A DNA stretch of 64,000 nt from Spirodela intermedia (lineage: Eukaryota; Streptophyta; Magnoliopsida; Alismatales; Araceae). The DNA is taken from positions 811,001 to 875,000 of the forward strand of contig LR746267.1 of assembly GCA_902729315.2 (NCBI GenBank), read 5' to 3'. The notes below the pieces were generated by a model. It had not been told where the DNA came from. It saw only the letters and a program-made list of their open reading frames with translations, and ran no database searches. Positions 47,376 to 58,849 of the stretch are shown in pieces. Numbering within the stretch: position 1 is the first letter of the stretch; the number at the start of each line of letters is the position of its first letter. A program made the position numbers and the translations under genes.

Positions 47376-47749
47376 CCCAACTCAACAGCCATCTAGCATA
47401 GGGCATTGAAAGTGTTCAGAAGATGCGTTTTGTATCTCCCTGTGCATCACTTAAACTCGTTTGAAGTTCGAGATGAAAGTTGGGTTCCCATTCGAAGGCA
47501 AACGCCATTTGACTTCGGATATAGGGTCGAGGGAATCATTTGACAAGGTGAGGAGATTTATTGACTCCGGAGCCGGACAATACTCATTTTTACTGATTAT
47601 ATTTGCCTGATTCTCCCTGATACAGAAAATCGGTGATGCGCCGGTCATTGTTTTCGGTAACATGAATTGATTTCCTTTTAGAAGCCTCTCTGTGTTTTAA
47701 GAAGATCATTTTGTGCATGCATTACCTGGAAATAAATTTGAATAAAACG
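47376..47749. repeat. Orphan GLP 3' module fragment
   Basis: From CACCCCCAACTCAAC onward it matches 6265-6660: AAGTGTTCAGAAGATGCG, TTCCCATTCGAAGGCAAACG, GGTGATGCGCCGGTCATTGTTTTCGG and GCATTACCTGGAAATAAATTTG. It is the far side of the GLP unit interrupted at 44780. Confidence 0.8.
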
Positions 47750-48500
47750 CATAATTGTCATGCAACTTGTCCAGAAACGGTACACGGTACATGCCTTTAT
47801 ACCCTACCTATGGAAAGATAACTTGAACGGATGCCACAACATCAATAGTGAATCACATAATGGTCGAAAGGCGAGCTGTTTACATCAAAATTATGGGCCA
47901 TATATTGATGACAATGTACTGTGGAAATCTCAATGAATCTACAATCGAAATGTAAAGTCATTCCACCTATGACGGACACATTAGGGTCCTTCATCACAAC
48001 CTTATGAACAAGTTTTACAAAGTAGATTCCAGTAAAAAAAAATTCACTTGGATTATCAACTTTTTTCTCTGTGAATAGATCACAATTTTACAACTGTAAA
48101 CTCTAACCAATGGCAATATAGCGTCGAATCTGACAGTCTCAATTTCCAAGCCCCTAGGTGGCCCTAATTGATCGGTGCTAACCATAGGACCAAGATAGAA
48201 CAGAATTCAATAGTATCCTATTGACACAAGAAATCTACAACTCCACATCCCAAACGGTGAGTAAATTCTCTCAGTTGATTGACCAAGAGAATTTATGATT
48301 GCTGTATTCCGGAGAGGAGTGAGTAGTTGGCTGGTTTCCTCGCCTTTCAAAGTTGTCATCTTGTCCGATGCTTAAAAACATATTTTCTATTGAAATAACT
48401 GATCAATGAAAAAGAATATGCTTAAGTGACCAAGTACATTGAACTGGCATGACAATTCAACAATCCTTAAATTCTCTCTCAAATTAGACATTCCTATCGG
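47750..48500. repeat. Duplicated spacer block (partner of 8335-8973 and beyond)
   Basis: Collinear with 8335-9070, including the first part of the GLP 5' module (AGTGACCAAGTACATTGAACTGGCATGACAATTC). It loses similarity at about 48500 without reaching a gene. Confidence 0.75.
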
Positions 48501-49544
48501 TATTAATGTCAGATAACTTTTTAGCAACTCAAAGTTGACAACAAACTTCAATTAGCCAAACTCTTGAAAGAGATTGTGCGCAATGTTATGAAAAAGTGTA
48601 TCAATCGTCCTTGAGTTGAATAATCAAGAATGAAGATATTATGCTGAACTAAAAATTTAAAGCTTCTGAACAAATAAAAAACAGGGAGGATGATAAGCAA
48701 ATTAATGACAGAAATGAAAGCACCAACCAAACAACTTTATCTAAAGTGGCTGGATCAGCTGATATACAGACTCATGATGCATTGCTTACAAACCAAACCA
48801 CAATGAATGTATGCCACTTCGTTGTTCATTGCTTTCCAACTCAACCCCTTGGTTTTACTTGGGATTCACCCCCCCCACATCTATAGTACCTTTCAGGCAG
48901 TGTAGAAAAGTTGACATCTAGGTACAGTTTTTAATTAAGTTGGTTACGAACGCTTTATCAGCTTCAAGTGGAAAGCACTTGCTGATGGATGTGAAACCCT
49001 TTCCGGTGTGTGAGTAGTCCGAATTGATGTAGTGTGCTAATTCACTGAGGACTCCAGCTGAGCAATTCTCCCAATACTCCAGATAATTAATAGGCCATTT
49101 TCATACTAAGAACATGTTTAATGACGTCATTGATTAGCTGTGTTTTCCAGGACATTTCCAAGGATGCACGCTGTCACAAAAGCCCGCCAGCAAAAACTAT
49201 TCACTTTCAACTGCTCGAGATGTTCCTGATGTCTATGGGAAATAGGATCTATCCCTGTAATTTTTTGCTGTTTCATTTCACTGCACTTTTCTATCGCCAA
49301 CTGACAAATGATCATCAAGAAAGGGTCAAAATGATTGGTTTTTCAGGAATGTAAGTAGTGATTTAATAATTTGATGCAATCACTACTTTCAGTATTCGCC
49401 ACTAGGCACTGAGAATATGGAGCCTTTTCGGTCTTTTAGGAAGCAACAAGAGAAAAGAAGAAGTTCTTCTCCCATTGTGATGATCATGTAGGTGTCGTAT
49501 CCTTCTCATGGAGCTGATCCTTTTAAGTCGGAAGATTTCTTACC
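48501..49544. other. No gene recognised
   Basis: No coding frame of known family, RNA gene or clear repeat partner. Confidence 0.35.
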
Positions 49545-49690
49545 TTTACCAAGTCATCCCTATCTCACTTCACAAGGATAGAAGAAAAAATCAAAGTAGA
49601 GAACTTGTAGAGGCATCTATAAGTTAATTGTACTCAAGTTCGTCGATTGAGAGGGTCTTTTGAAAGGAATGATAGATTTCTTGTCGACAT
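49545..49690. repeat. Short dispersed repeat (partner of 35590-35770)
   Basis: Same ordered landmarks as at 35590: TCATCCCTATCTCACTTCA, GTAGAGAACTTG, AGTTAATTGTACTCAAGTTC and TTCTTGTCGACATC. Confidence 0.65.
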
Positions 49691-49744
49691 CTTGATAAGT
49701 CTTCATTATCATAGTTAATAATTAATTAATAATAAATTTTAAGT

Positions 49745-50190
49745 CTTTAGTCATAATAAATAGACTTATATTTATATTAAATTGTGAAAAATAGTTTTTA
49801 GTTAGTTAATATTTATTTTTAGGTAATCATGTGACTTTATGTGATAACTTTTATAATCCTATTTTTGAGATAAATAAAGAAAAATAAAATAAAATAAAAA
49901 GATAGAAAAAAAAAGACCTATTAGTTAGCCAAGTCCACAAGCAAGTCAGAAGCATAGTCAAGTGGGAACCAAGAGTAAGGGCTCGAGTAGCGAAGGACCA
50001 ATAAAAGACATGTGGGCATCACTCTCTTATATGTCACTAGTGGCAATTGTGCGTGGGGCAAGGAGTGGTTGTACGCACACAAGAGAGAACCTTATTGAAT
50101 ATAAAATCTTGTCTTACTATATATCTACTTCAAAACTCAGAAAATAATCAATGTGGGACTAAACAGGTGTCATAGCTTTCTACAAAGATA
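49745..50190. repeat. Dispersed repeat family R1, copy 2
   Basis: Partner of 17096-17530. Followed at 50190-50310 by a faint GLP 5' module trace (ATGGACAATTCACTCTATAGAAAAGAGTTTCATGGGCA). Confidence 0.65.
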
Positions 50191-50753
50191 CTAGAGGGAT
50201 GTAACCCTAGAGGAAAGGGCCATAGATGAAATGGACAATTCACTCTATAGAAAAGAGTTTCATGGGCATTTTGGAGAAAATAAGGAGGGAGGAAGTGGAT
50301 TGCCATATTGGCAACTATCATCGAGATTTTAAAGATAAGCAATAATATCTATTTTACTAGATAATAATCAATTATTATCTTTATATCCCTAATGGTGATA
50401 TGTGTAAGAGCTTAAGTTCCCAATATCGTGGCACTTCAAGAGCCACTAGATCAGATGTACTTGGTCACGTGGTCTATTAAGCAACATAGGATCAACTTGC
50501 CACAAACCATTACCAATCAAGAACTTAAGTTCTTGCTATTGTGGCAACTCCTTAGCCATTAGATCATCTTTTAAGGTCACATGAATGTTAAGCAGCATCA
50601 GATTTGTAAACTACTGATGGATCGCTTTATGCATCTAGTATCATGGTGGCTCACCCACCATAGGATTTGGCTTATCTGATGATGTAGCTTACTAAATACT
50701 ATTGGATCACACTGTGCTCTAGATAGTTGACCTAAGACACACGAAAATATTTA

Positions 50754-50795
50754 ATCCCACATCGAAATTATTTTGACATGTGAGCTGAATATAAA
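50754..50795 (+). promoter_or_regulatory. Candidate snRNA-type promoter (USE plus TATA)
   Basis: ATCCCACATCG at 50754-50764 matches the plant snRNA upstream sequence element (RTCCCACATCG) exactly. TATAAA follows at 50790-50795, a gap of 25 bp, which is the spacing of RNA polymerase III snRNA promoters rather than the ~34 bp of polymerase II ones. A start would fall near 50815-50825. The sequence there does not convincingly match U6 or U3, so the product is unknown or the site is a relic; the same motif also occurs inside plant repeats. Confidence 0.4.
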
Positions 50796-50799
50796 TCAA

Positions 50800-51869
50800 A
50801 GCTACTGTCTCTCATCAGATATCCCTTCTCTCGAAATAAAATAATGTCCATGACCATCTTGAGAGAAGATAAAAAGGTGGTCCACCCTTGTGCTCGCACA
50901 TGTGTATGACGGTCCTTCCTCCACGACCGATTGGCCACTAGGATGTGGTAGGAGAGATGTAGATGTGCTTAGAACGAGTCCTACACCACATGAGCCCTAC
51001 TTGTGGCTCCCCCAATCTAGGTCTACCCACTCGACCACAACGTCCCTCTAGGTCAATTGTTAAGTGCCCACTTGTTAATAAGTGGAATATTTTTATATTT
51101 TAATCTTTTATATTTTTAAATAATAAAAAATTATGCTAAGTATATTAACTTTAGACTTCTAAAATGAAAAAAATATCTTATATTTATTTTTCAAGTTAAA
51201 AAGTAAAATAAAATAATAAAACTAATTAAAACACAAAAATCTAGCTTTAAGAAGCATCATTATTGAGATCCTATTGGACTCCAAGTTGTAATTACCTAGA
51301 TTCTCCCCTTTGAGGACTTAGTTTTAAATGCCTCCTCACGAACTACATGCAACCCCTCCAATGAGGTGTTTCACCAAATGGCTAAATCTTTGTGATCTTC
51401 TATACCCTTGAAGAAGTAAATCTAATCATTTGTTACCCTCTAATTTACTTTTAAAATAAGTCACCAGTCCTACTACAGCTACACTCCCGAAAAATTGGAA
51501 ATGACAACACCACAGTAGTTCACATGACTATCAACCTTCCATTCATCACTTAATCCTTACCACTACCTACTCGACAATCATCTGTCAGTCTATCCCCGCC
51601 ACTATTCTACACCAATTTGCCTCTATATTATGCTTGGCAGCAGCTCCCTGCACACCCATAACACATCAGGACGGGGATGCCCGGATCTAGTTACAGATTT
51701 AATTACTTTGCACTGCTTTCTATCCAGAAGGCGTTAATTAATGTGATACCAACTGTGCTGACTGGACCCCGGACCCATGTTTTCTTCGGCACTAGCACCC
51801 CAAACCGGCAGTGCCGCTTTACTTTCCCGCCAAAAAGCCCATCTCCGACATGGAGATGACTCAACAGTG
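50800..51869. other. No gene recognised
   Basis: AT-rich in the middle (51060-51250). The right part (51660-51869) is more mixed, and may be the eroded left edge of the GLP4 5' module (compare 3690-3780). Confidence 0.35.
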
Positions 51870-53330
51870 ACGTCGTACTGTATGACCACTTTAAGGGTTT
51901 GTTCATGCATTTCAAGCACTGTATTACTTCATATCACGGGAATTCTAGGGTTAAGAATGTATAAGGTATCTATGAGCGGTAAACCAGAGCCAAAAGTTGC
52001 GAATCTATCATTTATGTCTCTTTAGAAAGTTGCTCCATAATCAACGATAACAAGAGAGATTTTAAGGGAGGCTCCGAAAGAGTGTGTGGGAGTTTATGGC
52101 GAACGTTAGCGATTATATCAGCAAGTCCCAACTACATTATTTTTTTTATTTCGCCGGCGGGGACCGAGATATATGAAGCAGCTTCCAGCGCAGGGGAACC
52201 GACCGGCGAGGATATAGTCAGATCACTTTGCACAAAAGAATGTTCTGGGTACCCTAATAGTCCTAATTATTCACGTATGAAGTAACCAAGCGAGTAGTTG
52301 GAACCTCCTTCGTACCGACGTTATAGATGGAGAAGTACGACCGGGGAGGGTTCTGGGTACCGCAATAACACCGTTGTTCTGGTCGCTAGAATAAAAGGCT
52401 TTAAAAAGCATTTGGAACTTGTCGTCGTTTTTTGTCTTGTCGTATCTGACAGAGCAAAGTCCACTTTGTATGTAAGAAGACTGAGACGGGGTTACCAGCT
52501 ACGTTTAGCAAGCAGGGAAGGTTCCTGTCCCACAAAATGCGGGCACCTGCAAAGCAAAAAAGTAGCCCAAAATGCGGGAAGTCCGTTGGAGAGTTTAAAA
52601 GAAGCCTTGTCCGTCTGGAACTCGAACGATACGAATCAGTTGGTAGAATAATCTTCGAGGAATACCATCGCAATAATCATTCGTTAAATATCAATTAACC
52701 TTCGAAACAAAGCTGTCAATATTTTCCTTAGGCTCGGATGATTCTGCTAATAGGAAACTAGATTTGCACAAGGGATTCTTCGTGAATTGAGTTTTCAATA
52801 ACAAGCACAAAATAGTCCAAGTTATTCTTCGCGAGCTACTGGTCTAAGACACGTCCTCTGGGGAAAAACGGAAGGACAATGATAGTCCAAGTTAAGATTG
52901 TCTCCGCGGGACACTGACTACGACGGCGGGGAAATGGTGAGGTTAGGAACATAAGTATACAGGGCTGGGTCGGGTCGTTGAATTCGGATCATTAAACACG
53001 GCAACGACTTTTCGTTCCCGTTTAGAAATTTTTGCAGGCATCCAGAAACGACTCGGTTAGAAGTCCTTTCGTTCTTCAGAATTTAGAGAGAAGAGACGAA
53101 GTCCGATTTGTTGTCTCCAGACCCGCCGTTCTCACATGACAAGTGACTGGATCACAAGACCACCATCTGCAGCAGTCCGAGACATCAGACGAAGTCCAAT
53201 TCCATCTCTCAAGAACCGCTAGTACGCGGTTCAATTCACCAGGCCGTCTATAAATACCCACGAAAGGTTTTGTTACTCAAACCCATCAGAACCTGAGGAG
53301 AACCAATACTCACAAAAGAACGAAGGATCC
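51870..53330 (+). repeat. GLP 5' module of GLP4
   Basis: Matches 3715-5185: CACTTTAAGGGTTTGTTCATGCATTTC, GTTTATGGCGAACGTTAGCGAT, CGCCGGCGGGGACCGAGA, GGAACCTCCTTCGTACCGACGTT, CGACCGGGGAGGGTTCTGGG and TCGTATCTGACAGAGCAAAGTCC. It diverges from the GLP1/GLP2 modules by many substitutions and small indels, so it is an older duplicate. Confidence 0.8.
53195..53256 (+). promoter_or_regulatory. GLP4 core promoter (CCAAT block and TATA box)
   Basis: GTCCAATTCCATCTCTC starts at 53195 and TCTATAAATA lies at 53247-53256, 79 bp before the ATG. Confidence 0.75.
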
Positions 53331-53334
53331 AGAA

Positions 53335-54064
53335 ATGGCGTCCTACGCTTTTGCCTTCGTCGTGCTCGTCCTCGCCTCTACCAAAGCCTTCGCCTCCGAC
53401 CCGAGTCCACTGCAGGACTTCTGTGTAGCAGACAACACCACCAAGGGTATGTAGTCCTCGCGATCGACGTGCTGCCTTCTGCGTACTGTGTTCTTCTCAT
53501 ACTCTGTCTGTTGCAGTGTTCGTAAATGGTGTCGTCTGCAAGAACCCGGCCCATGTCAAGGCCGATGACTTCTTCTTCTCTGGCCTCGACAAGCCCGGCG
53601 ACACGAAGAACGCTCTCGGATCCAAGGTCACCCCCGTCAACGTCAACAACCTCTTCGGGCTTAACACCCTCGGCATCTCGCTCGTCCGTGTAGACTTTGC
53701 CCGCCGTGGACTCAACCCTCCCCACACCCACCCGAGGGCCACGGAGGTGCTCACACTCCTCCAGGGCAAGCTCTACGTCGGCTTCGTCACCTCCAACCCG
53801 CCCAAGCTCTTCACCAAGATTCTCAACAAGGGTGACGTCTTCGTCTTCCCCGAGGGCCTCATCCACTTCCAGCTCAACATAGGCCACGAGAATGCGGTAG
53901 CCATCGCCGCCCTGAGCAGCCAGAACCCGGGCGTGGTCACCGTCGCCAACGCCGTCTTCGGGTCCAAGCCTGTTATCAACGACGACCTACTCGCCAAGGC
54001 TTTTCAGGTCGACAAGAAGGTCGTGGACTACCTCCAGTCCCAGTTCTGGACGGACAACAACTGA
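53335..54064 (+). CDS. Germin-like protein GLP4
   Basis: Exons 53335-53446 and 53517-54064. The GT-AG intron is 70 bp (53447-53516), slightly shorter than the 79 bp of the others, in the same phase-1 site. The product has 219 residues: signal peptide [31 protein letters not shown] with Cys30 and the Asn34 sequon, Cys45, HTHPRATE (His107, His109, Glu114), [17 protein letters not shown] (His154) and C-terminal [11 protein letters not shown]. Every hallmark of a working germin-like cupin is kept. It shares [19 protein letters not shown] and [14 protein letters not shown]-type residues with GLP3, so GLP3 and GLP4 form one branch and GLP1/GLP2 another. An LTR remnant sits ~370 bp beyond its stop, outside the mature transcript if the AATAAA at 54110 is used. 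Confidence 0.95.
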
Positions 54065-54109
54065 GACCTAGACCTTTTGTCTGCAATTCTGCATTCGTAT
54101 ACGCTATTG

Positions 54110-54115
54110 AATAAA
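54110..54115 (+). terminator. GLP4 polyadenylation signal
   Basis: AATAAA lies 45 bp after the stop in the conserved TTGAATAAAAGGTGTC context. Confidence 0.7.
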
Positions 54116-55460
54116 AGGTGTCTGACGTTGGAGTTATTTGTATCATCCCCAGTAGTGAGGACTCCATGCGCTTGAAGTGGCTTTCCGCCGTCAAAGTACG
54201 TCCTTATTTATTCGACTTCAATAACTAGAGATTCAGTAATAGAAATCGGTAGGTCCAGAGAGGAACACGACGTGGAGAGAGCATGAGAGAGGCAACGTCA
54301 TGGGACCTGTACAGATACGGACTAGTCTGTTAAATAGGTAGATAAATAGGTAGCCTATTGCTCAACCACCATTCACTATAGCCCATTGAAGGTCTTTAAA
54401 AGATGCGTTTTCTTTCTCCCTTTGCATCATTTAAACTTGTAGGAGAACAAATAGAAGAGAAATCATCAAGTTATTAGAAATCCTAATGAGAACAAGACTT
54501 CTACTACCACGTCTCAATACCTTTGAGATGACTCACACACTCAAAAAAAGAGATTACATGTGCTATTTATTAAAAATAGAAAAAGATAACCGATATCTAA
54601 AAGAAAATATCTCGATCTACGTATAACTGATCTACGTGCAACCACATCTCGATCTACATGCAGCTGCGCCCACACATCTCAGATGTGATGGCTGCAACTA
54701 CCCTCATTCTCTCTCTATACACAACCCTGGGAAGGTCATAAGGGTCGATGTGACCCCAGGAACGAGAGAGCTTCTCTTGCACGTCTCCCGAATGGGTCAG
54801 CCGTGCTGGAATGACACCGCCAACAAGAGTCATCAGTTATTCGGGACAAGACCTCTATTTCCATATTTAGACGGCCGTCATTTCACGAGGAACAAATGTT
54901 CGAGGGAAGGATTTTTTAAAGTGAACAGATTTATTGACAGCTCGGAGCCGAACAATAGTCGACGATGCTTATATTTTCGAAGCGTATTTCTTGGCTCTCC
55001 CGAAACATGATAAAGTCGGTGATGCACCGATCGTTTCTTTAGGTAACAGCTGTATTGATTTTGTTCTTGCAGGCTTTCTGTGTTCCAACAAGATGGCCTC
55101 CTGCACGCATTACCTGGCAATAAATTTGAAATAACAGTGGGTTGATAGAACTAGTGAGTAAAAGGAGTATTGGAGCGGACGACGGCCTGACCTTAAACAT
55201 GCAAGCAATCTCCCAAAGAGAAAACAAGAACGAAGGGCAAGACCAGGACTTTGCCATCTGTAAAATGAAGATCGTACCCCGGCGTGTATTTTTTTCTCAA
55301 TGTGCTTATAGAACGAATTGTATAAAGGGAACAACAAAAAGAATGCAGCGACGAATATGGGCCATTGTTCTCGTTTCCACGCATCTAGTTCGTCCCGATA
55401 TCTGGTCTACGTGGTCGGCATTATTCTTATTCGTCCTGGATATGTTGCCGCCTACCAACT
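54116..55460. repeat. GLP 3' module behind GLP4, split by an insertion
   Basis: The left part (54116-54437) and right part (54866-55460) match the other GLP 3' modules (CTCAACCACCATTCACTATAG; then AGATTTATTGACAGCTCGGAGCCG, GGTGATGCACCGATCGTT, GCATTACCTGGCAATAAATTTG and CAAAGAGAAAACAAGAACGAAG). The ~430 bp between them are foreign. Confidence 0.75.
54438..54816 (-). mobile_element. Probable copia-type LTR remnant, 379 bp
   Basis: On the minus strand it would start TGTCATTCCAGCACGG (54816) and end GTTCTCCTACA (54438), with canonical TG...CA termini. Just outside 54816 the minus-strand sequence GTTGGCGG could be a polypurine tract. It interrupts a segment that is continuous in the other GLP 3' modules. 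A short piece (54817-54865) may be leftover internal sequence. Confidence 0.55.
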
Positions 55461-58400
55461 GAAAGGGTATTCTGGTTACAAGTTACCAACTTGAAAAATC
55501 GGTACCCGTGAAAATTAGTGCTCCAACGAATGGAGCCACGTGTCTGAAAATAATACGATTTTGTTGCTCGCAGCCTAGTGTGTAAATCTTAACCTAATAG
55601 CGGCCGTAAACGTTATTCATACGCATCCTCAGCACTCGAACCTAGTTTCTCCAAACAAGGTGGTCCTAAGCCTCCGTTGGCGGCTCTTGACAAGGTCACT
55701 GCCTGTTTTTCTTATCTACTTCCTACCTGGAAAAACTTTCATATCCTGCAAAACATTAATTTCTCTGTTGAAAATTCACACCAGTGGACGCAATATCTGG
55801 AGCTATGTTACTATTAACATTACTATCATAGGTTCAACAACATTCGATTATACGGGCCGTTCGGTTATGCTACAAAGTGAACCAGAACCTTGGTGAAGTC
55901 CAAGCCATCTCCTACAAGTTTTATGTTCAATATTGAAAGCCTGAACCATGCTAGTGGATATAACCACATTATTTTAAAATGCGAAAATTCCAAAAAAAAA
56001 AGGAGTCAATGAAAGCGGAGATACAGAAGTTTCGTAAAGATTCTACATGTCATGAGTCACATTTCGACTAATTTGACGCCACGAAGTCATCAAGAAGATG
56101 GGAACCTGTCACTCCTGGAAAGGGAAAACTGAGGTTCACAGAGGACCTGCTTACACGAGTAGCTCAACGATGAAGTTGTCAACGATGAACGTTTAAAATG
56201 TTAACGTGTTCAGACAACGTGCTGACTAAGACTTGGATACTTTGAGTAATGGTAGCAGGAGACTAGGATAAGAGGGGGTACTTCACTTTAGAAAACGGTG
56301 TGCTAGGACTTCCATCCGCCGCCTCCCTTGACTATGCATTGCATTCGACGAGAAGGTCAACAAGAAAAAGCTCCTGACATCTGATGTAGCCCTGTCAAAT
56401 TGGCGTTTTGATCGATGACTTTACCCCGTCAAATTTGTGCGACTACAGTAGTAAAAACGAGCGCTTAACACCCAAAAAAATTGGAAATACTTTGTTTATT
56501 CTCATTTTTGTGGCAATCCTAGGTATCAAACGAGCTTGAACGTTCTACCATGTGATAGAAATTTAAAGCGGGAGGAAAAAAAATCTAGGTAGATGGCACC
56601 AAGAGTGGTGAGTTTTATCTTACTGCAACCTGTCTAAAGAAAAGGAAATTGGAGGGTAGATTCAAGATGATATCTTCTGCATGAGATTTGAATAAGAAGT
56701 TGAGCATGTGCAGTTTTGATTAGCAAAGTTGACGCAGAAAACTCACTAGGATTCTATACCTTTCCCAGTAAATGTTTCAAGTTTCTTGACCTCACCAAGG
56801 ATTTTATTGAATGCGTGTTCTTGAGGAATTTAATCACAAACCATGGTTCATCTACGAAATCGTGTTCTCGACGAAAGAGACTTTTCATAGTAATAGACTG
56901 ATTATTTGGCAATGACAGGTTAATTATCGTAAAGATAGCTCTGCTTTGTTTCTGAGAGGGAAAATCCAAATCCACTACTTTGAGACAACTCGTCCAGTAG
57001 TAAGACTATGCGTTGGTCACCGAGATGTTAAATGCAGTGGTTTTAAATTTCACTTGAGTCAAATGACTGATAAGATGTAGCCTCAGACGCCTGGAATAAA
57101 CGGTCTCCTCATATCACGTAGCAAACTCTTTCAGAACTTCTGCCTCAGGCTTACTTGACTCTTATGCTTGTCACAAAAATGACGCCATTTCAAGGTATTC
57201 CGTTTTAATTTATTGTTTTTGTAATAATATTCTGTAGTCTCTACGGTTCATTGGAGATATTTGACTTGACGGAGGCTTACAGTTTACTTCGTAGTCAGAG
57301 TAAATGTCTTGTTTGATGCACTATTCCAGAATCTAATAAAATAATTTAAAACAGTTCCTATGCTCCGAACATTGGACTAGCTAGTGTAAATCTTTATTAA
57401 AGATATGAAGGTTTTACAGGCCAAAATTCCCAACATATGGTCATACAAAGAAAACAACAGTAAATGTGGCAAAAATACTGCCTTTCACGAAAAGTATTCA
57501 CCTATATGTGGACATCGTGGTAAAATATGTATAGCATGTGCCAGTAAATTTTAAGTAGCCTTGATATTTCTAGAACGTATCAACATGTAACCCTGAATTC
57601 CAATTACTTGCAGGGAAAGCAAAATACCAAAGCAACTGAGTTCAGCAGTCATAACCGAAACGTCTACACATAAAAAGAGCATTAAATCCAAGCGCGACTT
57701 TGTGACTTCCTTAATTGTGTGAACTCATTTTCTGAAGCGACAGTTAACAAAGATTTACAACCCATCTGTTTGAGTGTTCAATACGCATGGACGAGCGCAA
57801 CTGACAGGTCGCTCTTAATCGGCTAGAAGGTCTTACGGAGGAAGTAAACGAGAAAATGATGCAGTTAACTGTCCAAGATCCCCTACATGAAACGCGGGGC
57901 CAACTTACTTCTGAAATATACATGGAGGTTGGCATTGATACTATCTGTATTAAGGCCGCAACATATTCAGGACTGCTTTGAACAGGCAGAAGGCAGGCCT
58001 TGGGAGGAAATAGATACGTGGAAACGAGAACAATGACACTGTTTGTCTTTGTATCTTTTTGTAGTTTCCCTTATCCTTCACAAGGTTTCCATACCCAATA
58101 AAAGCCCACCTGTCTCCTGCACGACTCTTCTGGGTGATGGGAGCAAAGGAAAAGATTGAAAGGAAATAGTTCCTCAGTCCAAGTCTCATGCAGTAAAAAA
58201 TAAAGATCTAACAATTAAAGTGTAACTTCCATGCGTAGATGAAACTAGAAGAATAAAATGAATTTCTTAACAAAGTGGCATCGTTTCATATTTGAACCTA
58301 GCCTAATAGTCTTTTCATCGTAGCTTCTTTCAATTCGCTATAATTGAGTTCACTTTGCCATTTTAGATCCATACCATTTCATCATCATATGTACTCAATG

Positions 58401-58849
58401 CATTTCTCTAGGGTCATGTGGTGTTGCAAGGTAAAGAACTGAAACGGGATACAAACATGAAATAACGGTGGAAGTCGGATCTCAGAAGAATTATAGTCTT
58501 CAATACAGACGTATTTAGGACATCCAAACTAATGACAAAGATGAGCAGATTGAACCCAAATTGAAAAAACAAACGCACATGAGTGAGGGACATAGGTTCA
58601 AAAGAAATCATCTATCATACCTGGAGAAAATGAGAGAGAGAAACTGATGGAGTCAACATGAGGGTTCATTCCCTTAGGTGGACCCACGAGGAGGAAGAAG
58701 AGGCCACGTCACCTATGCACCCTTTCTCCTCGAAGGAAGGTGCCTCTCCCTCCAAGAGACACCACTTGACATCCTTTGGAAGGAGATGCCTCTAACTACC
58801 TTCCTCTCTTTCTAATAAATACTCAAACATACGAACAATTTTAAAAAAG
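55461..58849. other. No gene recognised
   Basis: I found no coding frame of known family, splice-linked exons I could defend, or repeat partner. The region lies between the GLP4 unit and the pyrimidine-rich tract and is a place where a single-copy or fast-evolving gene could be missed by eye. Confidence 0.35.
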
